Shown: positions 1 through 8,235, numbered from the stretch's first letter. The stretch: DNA of 64,000 nucleotides from Streptomyces phaeofaciens (GCF_014648915.1 NZ_BMSA01000030.1:1-64000); one strand, 5' to 3'. The notes: generated by a model from the letters alone, not told the origin. Numbers and translations: made by a program.

Positions 1-40
1 AGTCCAACGCGTCCCCTGAACTGGGGTGTTGCAACAACCA

Positions 41-691
41 CTAGAAGGGAAGTGACCGGGGGGCGGGGGCCTTCTTGTCCAGGGGCAGCGGGGGCTGGTC
101 GGTCAGTGCAGTGACCGGCTGACCGGGGGTGCCCTGACCGGCCGCTGGCTGCTGCTGACCGACCCGGTCGGTCGGGGTGGCTTCGGCGGCGTCGAGCCGG
201 TCGACCTGACCCGGGTGACCGGCCTGACCGAGGTCCTCGCGGTCACTGCTCTTGACCGGCCTCCGGGCGATGAGGATGTAGAGGTGGACCGCTCCGGCCA
301 GGGCGAGCGGGGCGATGGTGGACAGCACCGCGACCACCGTGTCTCCGAGCCGGAGGCCGGTGCCGGCGACGGTCTGCTCGTTGAGCCGGACGGCGTGGAG
401 GGCGTTGGCCCAGATGCTGGCGGCGGTGGCCGTGCCGAAGAGGGTCCAGACGTAGAGCCTGGCGCGCAGCGGCGCGTCGCGCAGGACCAGGAGCGCCCGG
501 ACGCCGTAGGCGATGAACCCGTCGATCACCAGGGGGAAGAGGTAGGTGAGGAAGCCTCGGATGTGGATGGCGACGGCCATCTGCTGGAGGGCGTCATACG
601 ACAGCGCGCAGCCCGCGCCGCCGAGGGCGATGACGACCGCGCGGTCCCAGCCGGATATGTGCGCCGTCTTCGGCGCGGTCATGGCGCTCAC
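41..691 (-). CDS. DUF2637 domain membrane protein
   Basis: 216-residue protein with four hydrophobic stretches within residues 15-145 (around VVIALGGAGCALSYDAL, FLTYLFPLVIDGFIAYG, LYVWTLFGTATAASIWA and VVAVLSTIAPLALAGAVHLYI), followed by a hydrophilic Gln/Pro/Ala-rich tail. The membrane region has the look of DUF2637, a family common on Streptomyces integrative elements and phages, where it usually sits near regulatory and replication genes. No biochemical function is established. Its ATG overlaps the stop of the upstream whiB-like gene (ATGA at 688-691), so the two are co-transcribed and translationally coupled. It is the last gene visible in a minus-strand block that starts near 3469. The family call is fairly secure; the role is unknown. 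Confidence 0.8.
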   Translation of the reverse strand: MSAMTAPKTAHISGWDRAVVIALGGAGCALSYDALQQMAVAIHIRGFLTYLFPLVIDGFIAYGVRALLVLRDAPLRARLYVWTLFGTATAASIWANALHAVRLNEQTVAGTGLRLGDTVVAVLSTIAPLALAGAVHLYILIARRPVKSSDREDLGQAGHPGQVDRLDAAEATPTDRVGQQQPAAGQGTPGQPVTALTDQPPLPLDKKAPAPRSLPF

Positions 692-1254
692 GCCGCCGTC
701 CCGAAGTCGTCGCGGCCCAGACGCTCGCCGCCGACCTCGGGCGTGGCGGTGGCCGTCTCGGTCTGCTTCAGATCTCGGTTGCGCAGGGCGCGGCGGAGTT
801 CGCGGTACCGCTTCTGGGCATGCTCCTCACTGATCTTCAGGAGTCGGGCCAGGCGCTGCTCGGTCACCCCGTGGCGGAAGGCGGCGCGGATGACCGCGCG
901 GCGCTCGGCCTTGGTGAGGTGGATGTCGCGGCCGGCGATGGTGTCGTTGACCCGGCTGTAGTCGAGGCGGTCGGCGATCTTCTCGTGGAGCGGCTGGCGC
1001 TCCTCCTCGGTCAGTCCGCCTCGGATGCCGTCGGCATCGCCGCCTTCCAGCGCCGCGTCCAGGCAGGTTCGGCGGACCGGACACTGGTTGCACAGCGCCT
1101 TCGCTGCGGTGATCTTGTCGGTCTCGTCCGGCTCGGGGAAGAAGATCTCGGGGTCCACCGGGTTGTACTCGGTGCTCTGGCAGACGGCGTCGGCCCGCCA
1201 GGTCTGGTCACCGAGGAGGCGGTGGCGGGTGGGGCTGTTCGTCGTGGGGGTCAT
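688..1254 (-). CDS. WhiB-family iron-sulfur regulator with C-terminal extension
   Basis: 188 residues. The four cluster-ligand cysteines of WhiB proteins are at C25, C55, C58 and C64 (C-x29-C-x2-C-x5-C), followed by the GIRGG turn at 76-80. WhiB proteins bind a [4Fe-4S] cluster and contact sigma factor HrdB/SigA. After about residue 110 comes an extra basic helical segment with HTH character (AERRAVIRAAFRHGVTEQR, then RLARLLKISEEHAQKRYREL), longer than in a standard 80-130 aa WhiB. GGAG lies about 8 nt before the ATG. The gene lies between the DnaC-like loader and DUF2637, so it probably regulates the element. Element- and phage-borne WhiBs are well known. Which promoters it controls cannot be read from the sequence. 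Confidence 0.93.
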   Translation of the reverse strand: MTPTTNSPTRHRLLGDQTWRADAVCQSTEYNPVDPEIFFPEPDETDKITAAKALCNQCPVRRTCLDAALEGGDADGIRGGLTEEERQPLHEKIADRLDYSRVNDTIAGRDIHLTKAERRAVIRAAFRHGVTEQRLARLLKISEEHAQKRYRELRRALRNRDLKQTETATATPEVGGERLGRDDFGTAA

Positions 1255-1372
1255 GCGGGGTGCTCCGATCGCTCTCCGCGCGCAGGGGCGTCGGCGGAGA
1301 GGTGCGCTGGGTCGGGGAAGGGCTCGGGGCGGCGCGCAGCGGGCGCGGCCCGGCGTGGTGACTTGGGGCTGG

Positions 1373-2074
1373 TCAGGCCGCGAGGCGGTGCCGTCTGCGG
1401 TCGACCTGCTCGAACTCGACCCGGGTGGTCATCTGGGCGAGCCGGGAGGCGACGCGGTCGCCGAGCTGGGCCCGGAGATCGCTGATGCGCAGGTTGGTGG
1501 TGATCAGGGTCGGAAGCTCGTAGTTGTACCGGCGGTTGATCAGCCGGTACGTCACTTCCTCGGTCCAGTCGCTGGCCTTGGCGGCGCCGAGGTCGTCGAT
1601 GATCAGCAGCGGGCAGCGGCTGACGGCAGCCAGCTCTCGCTCGCTGTCGACTCCGGGCCGGGGGCGGAGGTCGGCGTACAGGTCGGCGGCGGTGGTCGCG
1701 CGCCAGCGCACACCGACCCCGCTCTGCACCAGAGCCCGGACCGCGCCGTACGCCTGGTGCGTCTTGCCCGCGCCGACGACGCCGGCCATCAGCAGGCTGG
1801 GGCCGATGGTGACCTGTCGTCGGGCTCCCCGGTTGGGGGCGACGGCGGCCTCGGCGACGGTCCGGACCCAGGCCAGGACCTGGGGGTGGTCGGCGACGGC
1901 GGCCCGGTAGCGCGGGGGCATCCCGGCCGACAGGGCCTCCAGCGGGGAGACGGTCTCGTCCTCGGCCGGTACGGCGACCGTGGCGGGGTCGATGTTGCGG
2001 GCGGCCAGGATTCGGGCCATCCGGTCCAGGGTGCCTTCGCCGAGGGTCTGCGGCTCGCGGTGACGGGTGCGCAT
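1373..2074 (-). CDS. DnaC-like AAA+ ATPase (helicase loader)
   Basis: About 233 residues from the ATG at 2074. The core carries Walker A AGVVGAGKTHQAYGA, Walker B LLIIDDLG, a sensor-type segment LITTNL, and an arginine-rich stretch near the end (GDRVASRLAQMTTRV). This is the layout of DnaC/IstB/DnaI-type helicase loaders. The start is fixed by the upstream gene: its TGA overlaps this ATG (ATGA at 2071-2074 on the minus strand) and GAGGAG lies just ahead. A longer reading up to 2122 would run deep into the upstream gene. Pairing with the initiator-like gene upstream reproduces the initiator plus loader arrangement of phages and integrative elements, so the likely role is loading the host replicative helicase at the element's origin. 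IstB-type transposition ATPase is less likely because no IS21 transposase is adjacent. Confidence 0.85.
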   Translation of the reverse strand: MRTRHREPQTLGEGTLDRMARILAARNIDPATVAVPAEDETVSPLEALSAGMPPRYRAAVADHPQVLAWVRTVAEAAVAPNRGARRQVTIGPSLLMAGVVGAGKTHQAYGAVRALVQSGVGVRWRATTAADLYADLRPRPGVDSERELAAVSRCPLLIIDDLGAAKASDWTEEVTYRLINRRYNYELPTLITTNLRISDLRAQLGDRVASRLAQMTTRVEFEQVDRRRHRLAA

Positions 2075-3093
2075 CACAGCTCCTCGGCATAGGCGGCAGC
2101 GGCGTCGGTCGGGTTGGTCCACGCCTGGTGGGCGGGGACGTTAGGCCGGATTCCCGGCCGTGCCAAACCGCTGAGGCGTGCGTTCATGGCCTCGTTGACC
2201 ATGCTGGTCAGCACGCTGGGGTGCTTGGGGTTGGTGGCGAAGTTCGCCAGCCCGGCGCGGATGTGCTCCGGGGCGATGCCTTCGCCCAGGAGCTTCTTGG
2301 TGATCCGGCCGAGGTGTCCGATCACGTCGCTGGGCGGGCGCTCGTCGCAGGCGGCGACGTACTCGCCGACGAGCTGGTTGGCCGAGACGCCGGCTGCGGG
2401 CGCCGTGCGCCCCGTAGGGACAAGGGATCCAGGATCCAAGATCCTAGATCCAGGCGCCGAGCCCTCCCCGACGCTTCGGGGAAGGTTCGGAGAACCCTCG
2501 GCGAATGCGCCCTGACCTGCGCTTTTTTCCGCCTCGTGCTGTGAGGCTCCGATCATGCCGTCGAGGGCGTCCTGGTGGGCAGCGGGAGCCTCGCCTGCGC
2601 GGTCGCGAGGAGACCCGGTGGCCAGAGCACCCGAATCGAGGGTTCGAGGAGTATTCGGCGAACCCTCGGCGAGCCCTCGGCGAGTGGTGGACGAGTCCTC
2701 GGTCCGCTTGCTGCAGGTGCCCTTGCAGGGGGCGCACCGGGCAGCGGCCTGGTGCGCCGGGCAGGTCGGGATGCGCGACTGGCTCGGCTTGTCGATCTTC
2801 TGGTGCTCGGACCAGGTCACGATGTGGAGGTAGCGGCGGCCGTCGCAACCGGTGTATCGGCAGATCAGGCCGGCGTTCGCGAGCTGGTGCAGGTCGTCCT
2901 CGACGTGGACCGAGGTGTGCTCGGCCCGGAGGGGCCAGAGGAGCCCGGCGATGATCGCGGCGTTGTCGCGGTGGCGGCCGTGGTCGTCGGACTGGGTGAG
3001 GAGTCCGAAGAAGGTCCGCTCGGCCTCGACGCTCACTTCGGCGAGCGATTCGGAGACGAAAGCCTCCGGCTTGATGGTTCGTATCCGCGCCAT
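2074..3093 (-). CDS. Replication-initiator-like winged-helix protein
   Basis: 339 residues. The N-terminus (MARIRTIKPEAFVSES, then WPLRAEHTSVHVEDDLHQLANAGLI) matches the winged-helix module of actinophage and integrative-element proteins that precede a DnaC-like loader. The middle (about 110-225) is low-complexity, rich in Ser/Gly/Pro, and contains repeated AEGSPN-PR units. The C-terminal part (about 225-330) is a helical DnaD/phage-replisome-organiser-like segment. Its stop overlaps the loader start, and its own start lies 1 nt from the stop of the upstream gene. The DNA encoding the middle region carries clustered repeats that look like iterons (listed separately), as in phages whose origin lies inside the initiator gene. 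Initiator function is inferred from architecture and context, not from a catalytic motif. Confidence 0.6.
   Translation of the reverse strand: MARIRTIKPEAFVSESLAEVSVEAERTFFGLLTQSDDHGRHRDNAAIIAGLLWPLRAEHTSVHVEDDLHQLANAGLICRYTGCDGRRYLHIVTWSEHQKIDKPSQSRIPTCPAHQAAARCAPCKGTCSKRTEDSSTTRRGLAEGSPNTPRTLDSGALATGSPRDRAGEAPAAHQDALDGMIGASQHEAEKSAGQGAFAEGSPNLPRSVGEGSAPGSRILDPGSLVPTGRTAPAAGVSANQLVGEYVAACDERPPSDVIGHLGRITKKLLGEGIAPEHIRAGLANFATNPKHPSVLTSMVNEAMNARLSGLARPGIRPNVPAHQAWTNPTDAAAAYAEEL
2424..2458. repeat. Tandem 7-bp GATCC repeat inside the initiator-like gene
   Basis: Four head-to-tail heptamers GGGATCC, AGGATCC, AAGATCC, TAGATCC, then a diverged fifth unit AGGCGCC. The period (7) is not a multiple of 3, so the repeat is in DNA rather than protein. 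It lies in the low-complexity coding segment of the initiator-like gene. Possible DnaA-free origin iterons or simple slippage; the sequence cannot decide. Confidence 0.75.
2484..2684. repeat. Iteron-like direct repeats, core GAACCCTCGGCGA
   Basis: The 13-mer GAACCCTCGGCGA occurs exactly at 2492-2504 and 2660-2672, followed by a third partial copy AGCCCTCGGCGAG at 2672-2684. The first copy lies within GGTTCGGAGAACCCTCGGCGAA (2484-2505). All lie in the coding region of the initiator-like gene, where they encode AEGSPN-type peptide repeats. They may therefore be protein repeats, origin iterons, or both. Confidence 0.6.
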
Positions 3094-3094
3094 G

Positions 3095-3469
3095 TCAGCG
3101 GCCCCGGCCGGCGGCAGCCGAGTCGCTGTGGGTGAGGGTGGCGTCGGCGAGGTCGAAGACGTGCGGCCTGGTCCAGTCCGCCTCGGGCCAGGCCCGCAGG
3201 ATCCAGCGGGCGGCGACCCTGGCGGTCGTACGGTTCGTCGTCAAGATCCTCCCGGACTCGTTCCTGACGACGGCGTGCAGATGGGGCCACCTCTGCTTCG
3301 GGTCGTCGAGACCGACCCGGACCGTGGCCGCGCCCGGGATCATGTCGGCGAGCTGGGTGGCGAGGCGGTGCTGGCGGCCGGTTTCCGGGCAGGCCAGAGT
3401 TCCACTCGGCATAGCGAGCATGCGATACTCCGTTGTTCGTAGGAGCGCGGTGCGGTGGTTCTCGTGCAA
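3095..3469 (-). CDS. Hypothetical small protein of the replication block
   Basis: 124 residues from 3469, or about 108 if translation starts at the internal Met at 3421. Visible features are a TGTLACPETGRQHRLATQLADMI segment and a WILRAWPEADW patch; no catalytic motif was recognised. It is the first gene of the minus-strand block, directly downstream of the promoter-like element at 3677-3705, and it ends 1 nt before the initiator-like gene. It may be an accessory replication or copy-control protein, but nothing in the sequence proves this. Confidence 0.6.
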   Translation of the reverse strand: MHENHRTALLRTTEYRMLAMPSGTLACPETGRQHRLATQLADMIPGAATVRVGLDDPKQRWPHLHAVVRNESGRILTTNRTTARVAARWILRAWPEADWTRPHVFDLADATLTHSDSAAAGRGR

Positions 3470-3676
3470 AAGCCCCGCCGCCCGCGTGATGTGTTGGACA
3501 CCTCTTGAGGTGTCGGCCCGGCGCTTGGGAGTTAGCAGCTCCCGGGCGCCGGTTCTTTATTGCTGGCGTTCATCACGGGCCGTTCGCCTGCATCGTCCAC
3601 CTCCCCTGTGCTCTGCCTCTGCGCACGCCTGCCCTCGAGGGCAGGGGTGCGCATCCCTGCGTTTTTCGGTAGCCTG

Positions 3677-3705
3677 AAGCTATCTTGACCAGCTCGAAAG
3701 GTCAA
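3677..3705 (-). promoter_or_regulatory. Promoter of the replication block overlapping an inverted repeat
   Basis: On the minus strand TTGACC (3705-3700) and TAGCTT (3682-3677) are 17 bp apart, a sigma70-type arrangement facing the gene that starts at 3469. The -35 box is one arm of TTGACC-n9-GGTCAA (3685-3705). A further palindrome GAAATTTC lies at 3712-3719. The divergent XRE gene begins at 3746, so its product is the obvious candidate to bind here. Confidence 0.5.
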
Positions 3706-3745
3706 CGTCTCGAAATTTCTTCGGCTCTCCCGAAAACGAGGTCTG

Positions 3746-4636
3746 ATGCCAGCTCGCCGCTTCGACAGAACTCGCATGCGCTCGGTGCGCCGGGCTGCCG
3801 AGATCTCTCAGTCCGACGTGGCGTCCGCCCTGGGTGTCGCGGATTCGACGGTGGCAGGGTGGGAGCTCGGCTCGTCCACGCCGGATCAGGAGAAGCTGTC
3901 CGCCCTGGCCCAGGTGCTCAAGCAACCGGTGGACTCTCTGTTCCCCCGGGACGGCCTGCCCGACCTCACCGACCTGCGGTGCGACGCCGGCCTGCACCGG
4001 TACGAGATGGCGGCGGTCATCGGCACCAAGAGCGACGGCCCAGTGGCCGGCGCGGAACAAGGAGTGCGGCGCCTCAAGGACAAGTACCTCCCCTCTTTGG
4101 CCGAGGCGTACGGCGTCACCGTGGACGAGGTGAGACGGGCGCAGGAACGTTCCATGGCCAAGGCTCGCGGCGAGGAAGTACAGCGGGAGGCCGCTTTCGT
4201 TCCCGAGGCCGAGGAGCCCCCTCGTACGCTGGCCGGGAAGATCACCTTGCTGCTCGAACGCTCGTATCCCGAGGGAACGGCGCCAGGGGACGCGGAGATC
4301 GCCAAGGCCGTGAACGCGTACGCCGGGGCGGAGGTCTCCAGCCCCGAGATGATGGCAGCCCTCCGGACGGGCTCTGCCGGAACCCCTGCTCCCGTTGTTC
4401 TGGAGGGGCTCGCCGACTTCTTCGGTGTCGCGCGTTTGTACTTCGAGCCTGACGATGCCGTCGTGCGCCAGGTCTATGAAGGGCTGCGCCTGATGTCAGC
4501 CGCCAAGCGCGGGAAGGTGGGTCGCGTCCGCGCCCGCGGCCTCGGCTCCGAGGGTCTACCCGCAGAGGTCCTTTCCATCCTGAACGAATTCGCGACCGAG
4601 TTCGAGAAGAAGGCCGGCCCCACCGACAACGAGTAG
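3746..4636 (+). CDS. XRE-family regulator with EspR-like C-terminal HTH
   Basis: 296 residues. Residues about 10-65 form a canonical XRE helix-turn-helix (ISQSDVASALGVADSTVAGWE). A second, weaker HTH-like segment follows at about 70-130. Residues about 150-245 resemble the EspR-type domain of mycobacteria (ITLLLERSYPEG, ending in LADFFGVARLYF). AACGAGG lies shortly before the ATG. It is divergent from the replication block, and the spacer holds two palindromes, which fits autoregulation and control of the replication genes in the manner of a phage-type repressor. It is followed by a convergent terminator shared with the amidohydrolase operon. An ImmA-type protease is encoded nearby (7020-7594), and such proteases often act on XRE repressors. 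Confidence 0.85.
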   Translation: MPARRFDRTRMRSVRRAAEISQSDVASALGVADSTVAGWELGSSTPDQEKLSALAQVLKQPVDSLFPRDGLPDLTDLRCDAGLHRYEMAAVIGTKSDGPVAGAEQGVRRLKDKYLPSLAEAYGVTVDEVRRAQERSMAKARGEEVQREAAFVPEAEEPPRTLAGKITLLLERSYPEGTAPGDAEIAKAVNAYAGAEVSSPEMMAALRTGSAGTPAPVVLEGLADFFGVARLYFEPDDAVVRQVYEGLRLMSAAKRGKVGRVRARGLGSEGLPAEVLSILNEFATEFEKKAGPTDNE

Positions 4637-4676
4637 TGCCCTGACTCCGGCTTCTCAGCTTGGGAGGCAGGGCACT
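4635..4676. terminator. Bidirectional terminator between convergent genes
   Basis: AGTGCCCTG (4635-4643) and CAGGGCACT (4668-4676) form a perfect 9-bp stem, extended inward by CTCC/GGGAG. It lies between the stop of the XRE gene (plus) and the stop of the amidohydrolase gene (minus). There is no U-tract, as is usual in Streptomyces. Confidence 0.7.
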
Positions 4677-4690
4677 TGGGCAGGCGTCCC

Positions 4691-5905
4691 CTACTCGGCC
4701 GCCGACGTCGGCTCGTAGTGCTCTCCGCCGACGAACACGGCACGGACGTTCTTCAGCGCGCCCAGGTCCGAAAGCGGATCGCCGTCGACGAGGAGCAGGT
4801 CGGCACGGTGTCCGGGAGTGATCCGCCCGGTCGTGGTGTCCAGCCCCAGCGCCGTGGCCGCTTCGGACGTCGCCATGTCGATGATCGCGGCGGGCGTCAG
4901 GCCCAGGTGGGCGTAAAACGAGAGAGCCGGGACCAGTCCGTCGAATCCGGCACGCTGCACGCCGGCGTCCGTGCCGGCCACCAGGCGTACGCCCGCGTCG
5001 GCCATCCGGCGCACCATGTCGAACATCGCGGCGGCTCGCTCCTCTCCGAAAATTCGGGGAAGCATCTGCCAGTGAGGGCTGACCGCCGGGCAGACGGCGA
5101 TCCCCCGGTCGATGATCTGCTGCACCACGTCCTGCCGGAAGTCGAGGCCGCCGCCGGTCATCCAGGTGCAGTGCTCGATGGTGTCCACCCCCGCCTCTAC
5201 GGCGGCGGCAATGCCATCGGCTCCGTGCGCGTGGGCAGCGACGGGAACGCCTGCCCGATGGGCCTCGTCGACGAGGGCGCCCAGTTCTTCCTTGGTGAAC
5301 TGGGACTCGTGGCTCTTGGGACCGTCCTTCGTCAGGCCGCCGCCGGTGACCATGGCCTTGATGACTCCGGCGCCGGCCGCGAGATTGCGACGGACAAGGT
5401 CGCGGGCCTCGGCTTCACCGGTGATCTCGCCTCCGAGGAAGTGGCAGTGCCCGCCCACTGTGGTCGCCGGCGTGCCTGCGGACACGATCCGCGGCCCCGG
5501 AGTTCGGCCCTCGCTGATCTCGGCGGCCAGCCTGAGGGCCAGCCCGCCCCGGTCGCCGAGGTCGCGGGCCGTGGTGACGCCGCTGCGCAGAAGCTGCTCC
5601 GCGCGATGGCGCATGTCTTCGAGCAGGACTTCGTCCGTCGAGGTCTGGAGGCCGGCCACCGGGTCGGGGCTGCCGTCAAAGACCAAGTGGACGTGAGCGT
5701 CGATCAGGCCCGGCATGATCGTCCCGTCGAACGCGAACCGAGGCGTGTCGGCGCCGGCCTGTTCCTCGACCTCCTTGCGCGGTCCTACAGCAGCGATCAA
5801 GCCGTCCTTGACGAGGACGGCCCCGTCTTCGAGGTACGTCCCCGATCCGACGAGGACTCGTCCGCCGGTGATCAGCATGCTGGCTCCTTGGGCGTGGGGG
5901 GTCAT
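4691..5905 (-). CDS. Amidohydrolase family metal-dependent hydrolase
   Basis: 404 residues from the ATG at 5905. The amidohydrolase-superfamily metal site is visible: PGLIDAHVHL (HxH), the carbamylated-lysine region GVIKAMVTGGG, VAAHAHG, TIEHCTW and the late Asp in VAGTDAGV. The C-terminal ITPGHRADLLLVDGDPL strand is typical of the imidazolonepropionase/prolidase-like branch. The start is placed at the ATG that overlaps the upstream stop (ATGA, 5902-5905); reading further upstream would run into that gene. Substrate is unknown; cyclic amides or Xaa-Pro dipeptides are known for relatives. It is the last gene of a three-gene operon with a MAB_1171c membrane protein and an ImmA-type protease. 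Confidence 0.88.
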   Translation of the reverse strand: MTPHAQGASMLITGGRVLVGSGTYLEDGAVLVKDGLIAAVGPRKEVEEQAGADTPRFAFDGTIMPGLIDAHVHLVFDGSPDPVAGLQTSTDEVLLEDMRHRAEQLLRSGVTTARDLGDRGGLALRLAAEISEGRTPGPRIVSAGTPATTVGGHCHFLGGEITGEAEARDLVRRNLAAGAGVIKAMVTGGGLTKDGPKSHESQFTKEELGALVDEAHRAGVPVAAHAHGADGIAAAVEAGVDTIEHCTWMTGGGLDFRQDVVQQIIDRGIAVCPAVSPHWQMLPRIFGEERAAAMFDMVRRMADAGVRLVAGTDAGVQRAGFDGLVPALSFYAHLGLTPAAIIDMATSEAATALGLDTTTGRITPGHRADLLLVDGDPLSDLGALKNVRAVFVGGEHYEPTSAAE

Positions 5906-7029
5906 ACGGCGTTCCTCAGAGCGTCGGACACCTCTATCAGTTGTTTCACATCCGACTCGCGGTCGCTTCCCAGCGCCATCGCGAGAGGGACGGCACGGCG
6001 CGGCGCCGGAACCCCTTCCTCGATTCGTCCGGCGGCCCTCCGGAGTCGGGCCGCGAGCTCGTCGGTGTCGAGGTCGAGCATCGCGCTGTCGTCGCCGTCG
6101 TCCAGAAGGTACGGGCTGATGTCCACCAGGCCGTCGCGGCATTCGACGATGCGACGGTGGTAGCGGCGGTGCACACCGCGGGCACGCCAGCGGTCGAGCG
6201 CCGCCGGGGAGGCCGGCCGCAGCACAGTGTCGGGATACGCCTCCGTCAGCAGTTCCCACAGGGGGGCGAGGCGGCGGTGGTCACGTCGATGCCGGAGCCA
6301 GAGCCGCAGGGAGGAGAGCCGTGCTCGCGCGCCGGAGTAGGTGATACCGGCCGCGAACAGCAGGATGGATGCGACCAGGAGGAAGGCGACGGCTGCCATC
6401 ACGGGATGAGGCACCTCGCCGCCGCCCCATCGAACGGCGACGATGACGGCGCGGATCGCGCAGGCGACGGCCATCGCGCCCAGGCCGACGGCCGTCATCC
6501 ACAGCCCGGTGGAATGCGGCCGGCGAGACATGCGCGCGTACTGGGTCGTCCAGCGGTACGCCATGCCCAGGGCGTACATGAGGTAGAGGCCGGCGCTGGC
6601 GTAGAAGAAGGCGATCTGCGGGACCGTCATGTCGGCCGTGCTGAAACTGCCAGCGAAGACCTCGTGCGGGACCGTCAGCGCCGCCGCGCTGATCGCGATC
6701 ACGACGAGGCCGACGGCGACCGCTTCCTTGCGCGCCCGCCGGCGCCCCGCCTCTTCGTCGGCAGCCGAGAAGAGGTAGAAGCACATCAGGAAGTAGACCG
6801 TCAGGAGCAGCAGGACGTTCTGGATCAACTTGGCCGCTCCGTGGCCGGCGACCGTGTCGACGCCGGAGGCGCCTCCCGGCATGGCGACGGGGTACGAGAG
6901 CGTGGCGCAGAGAAGACAGAGCGTGACGGAGCGCAGGGGTGCGTCGTGGGGAGAGCGTTTCAGCTGGTAGACCTTCCAGCCGAGGGCGGCGACAAGCACC
7001 AGAAGGAGCAGTTCCACGGCTACAGCCAC
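5902..7029 (-). CDS. MAB_1171c family multipass membrane protein
   Basis: 375 residues. Seven hydrophobic segments span residues 1-245, starting with VELLLLVLVAALGWKVYQL, followed by a soluble C-terminal domain of about 130 residues with WELLTEAYPDTVL and RRYHRRIVECRDGLVDISPYL. This matches the Streptomyces/mycobacterial MAB_1171c group, annotated as putative transporters without experimental support. Its start overlaps the end of the ImmA-like gene by 10 bp, and its stop overlaps the amidohydrolase start. The fixed pairing of this membrane family with an ImmA-type zinc protease suggests a regulatory or toxin-antitoxin-like module; transport is unproven. Confidence 0.8.
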   Translation of the reverse strand: MAVAVELLLLVLVAALGWKVYQLKRSPHDAPLRSVTLCLLCATLSYPVAMPGGASGVDTVAGHGAAKLIQNVLLLLTVYFLMCFYLFSAADEEAGRRRARKEAVAVGLVVIAISAAALTVPHEVFAGSFSTADMTVPQIAFFYASAGLYLMYALGMAYRWTTQYARMSRRPHSTGLWMTAVGLGAMAVACAIRAVIVAVRWGGGEVPHPVMAAVAFLLVASILLFAAGITYSGARARLSSLRLWLRHRRDHRRLAPLWELLTEAYPDTVLRPASPAALDRWRARGVHRRYHRRIVECRDGLVDISPYLLDDGDDSAMLDLDTDELAARLRRAAGRIEEGVPAPRRAVPLAMALGSDRESDVKQLIEVSDALRNAV

Positions 7030-7594
7030 CCTCGCCGGTCACCGAGCGCCGCCTCGACACGGCGCAGCGAGGGGTCGGTCGACAGCGGCGTTGCGCCGGC
7101 CAGCAGGGACGACCATTCCAGGATGATCGTGGCCACCAGCTCGACGGAGCACTCCTCGCCGTCGTCGTACGAGCAGCGACGCGCCACGCGCTTGATGGTC
7201 TTGGGCGCGAAGACGGGCAGCATGGCGGCCCAGCCTTCGACGAAGACGGCGGTCTCCTCCTCGGCGGCGACCGCAGAATCCGCCTCCGGCCGAGCCTCGA
7301 CGGCTTCTTCGTTCTCCGCGACGAAGATGTGGCCTACTTCGTGGAGGATGATGTGCTCTTGGTGCATACGGGTCGTTTCCTGCTGATACAGGATCACGTC
7401 GTAGTCGTCGTACTCAACCCACATCCCCGAAGGACCCGGCTTCGGCAGAGGGGCTTCCCGCAGGTACAGAGGTCGGCCCCGGCGTCGGCTGAGCGCCTGG
7501 CACAGCTCCTCGATATCGAGTGGCGGTGCGATTCCAAGGTCCTGCAGCTCACGCCGAACCAGCCGATGCAGGTCACCTTCCACGGTGCGGTTCA
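7020..7594 (-). CDS. ImmA/IrrE-type zinc metallopeptidase
   Basis: About 191 residues if the GTG at 7594 is the start. The zinc motif HEVGH sits in HIILHEVGHIFVAE, with a downstream acidic/helical region (FVEGWAAMLPVF) as in ImmA/IrrE proteins. Such proteases cleave or inactivate an XRE repressor on receiving a signal. The start is uncertain: there is no clear RBS at 7594, and the frame stays open to 7838, but the extra N-terminal residues look non-coding. It heads the operon with MAB_1171c and the amidohydrolase. Natural partners in the window are the XRE regulators at 3746 and 9286; neither is directly adjacent. Confidence 0.75.
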
Positions 7595-8235
7595 CGGTCG
7601 GCCGCCAACGACTGAGTCGCCCGGCTCGACCGCCTCCGCCTTGCGAAGGAACCGATCGCCCTACCGCGCCTCGGGCACGATTCTCTGACCACACTGGGTA
7701 ATCCTCCAACCGTCCAGTGATCGCTCCCCCGAGCAGGGGTAAACCCCCATTGATGACATTTGATCCCTGAGCCCAGTCAGCCTTGGCCGGATGCGACCAC
7801 AGGCTCCACGAGGTGCCCCACGGTCCGTGACCACTCAATCGTCAGGCCGCGCCACTTCACGGCGATATCGCATACGCGAACATCACGAACCCGCTGATGG
7901 GGCACCTTCGGCCAGGCCTCGGGAACCTGATGGACAGTACGTGATCGCGCGGGCGAACCACGAACCCCGACTCATGATCCACTGGGTCAGTACAAATAAC
8001 CCAAAAACGGCCATCGGTATACCATCAAGTGCCCCCGACCTGGCCTTTTCCGACCTCACCATGCGCACCTCAAGCGCCGAGTTGCAGCACCGGTCCGTTA
8101 TGAATCCGAGATATTTACACTCAGGCAAACCCTGACAGATGGTCCACGTTTTCACGAAATACTCACCTCAAGGCCACATGTTGCACCGGTCACTATGGGG
8201 CACATCGGGCGCTAGCGACCATTACCCTTTCCCGC
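7595..8235. other. Intergenic region, no supported gene
   Basis: About 640 bp upstream of both the ImmA operon (minus) and the PPOX gene (plus), with distinctly lower GC around 7980-8170. Short open frames on both strands (7791-8135 plus, 7883-8155 minus) show no family resemblance and no good RBS. It probably holds the two divergent promoters, but no convincing -35/-10 pair was found. Confidence 0.5.

Noticed and set aside
2640..2690. Short GC repeats considered as a CRISPR array
   Set aside because: Repeats are 13 bp, overlapping or unevenly spaced, inside a coding sequence, without spacers or cas genes. No array was seen anywhere in the window.
3532..3777. 81-codon minus-strand ORF across the XRE promoter region
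   Set aside because: Covers palindromes and the XRE start, has no RBS and no similarity.
7883..8155. 90-codon minus-strand ORF in the 7.6-8.2 kb gap
   Set aside because: No RBS, no family resemblance, overlaps another open frame, and sits in a probable divergent promoter region.
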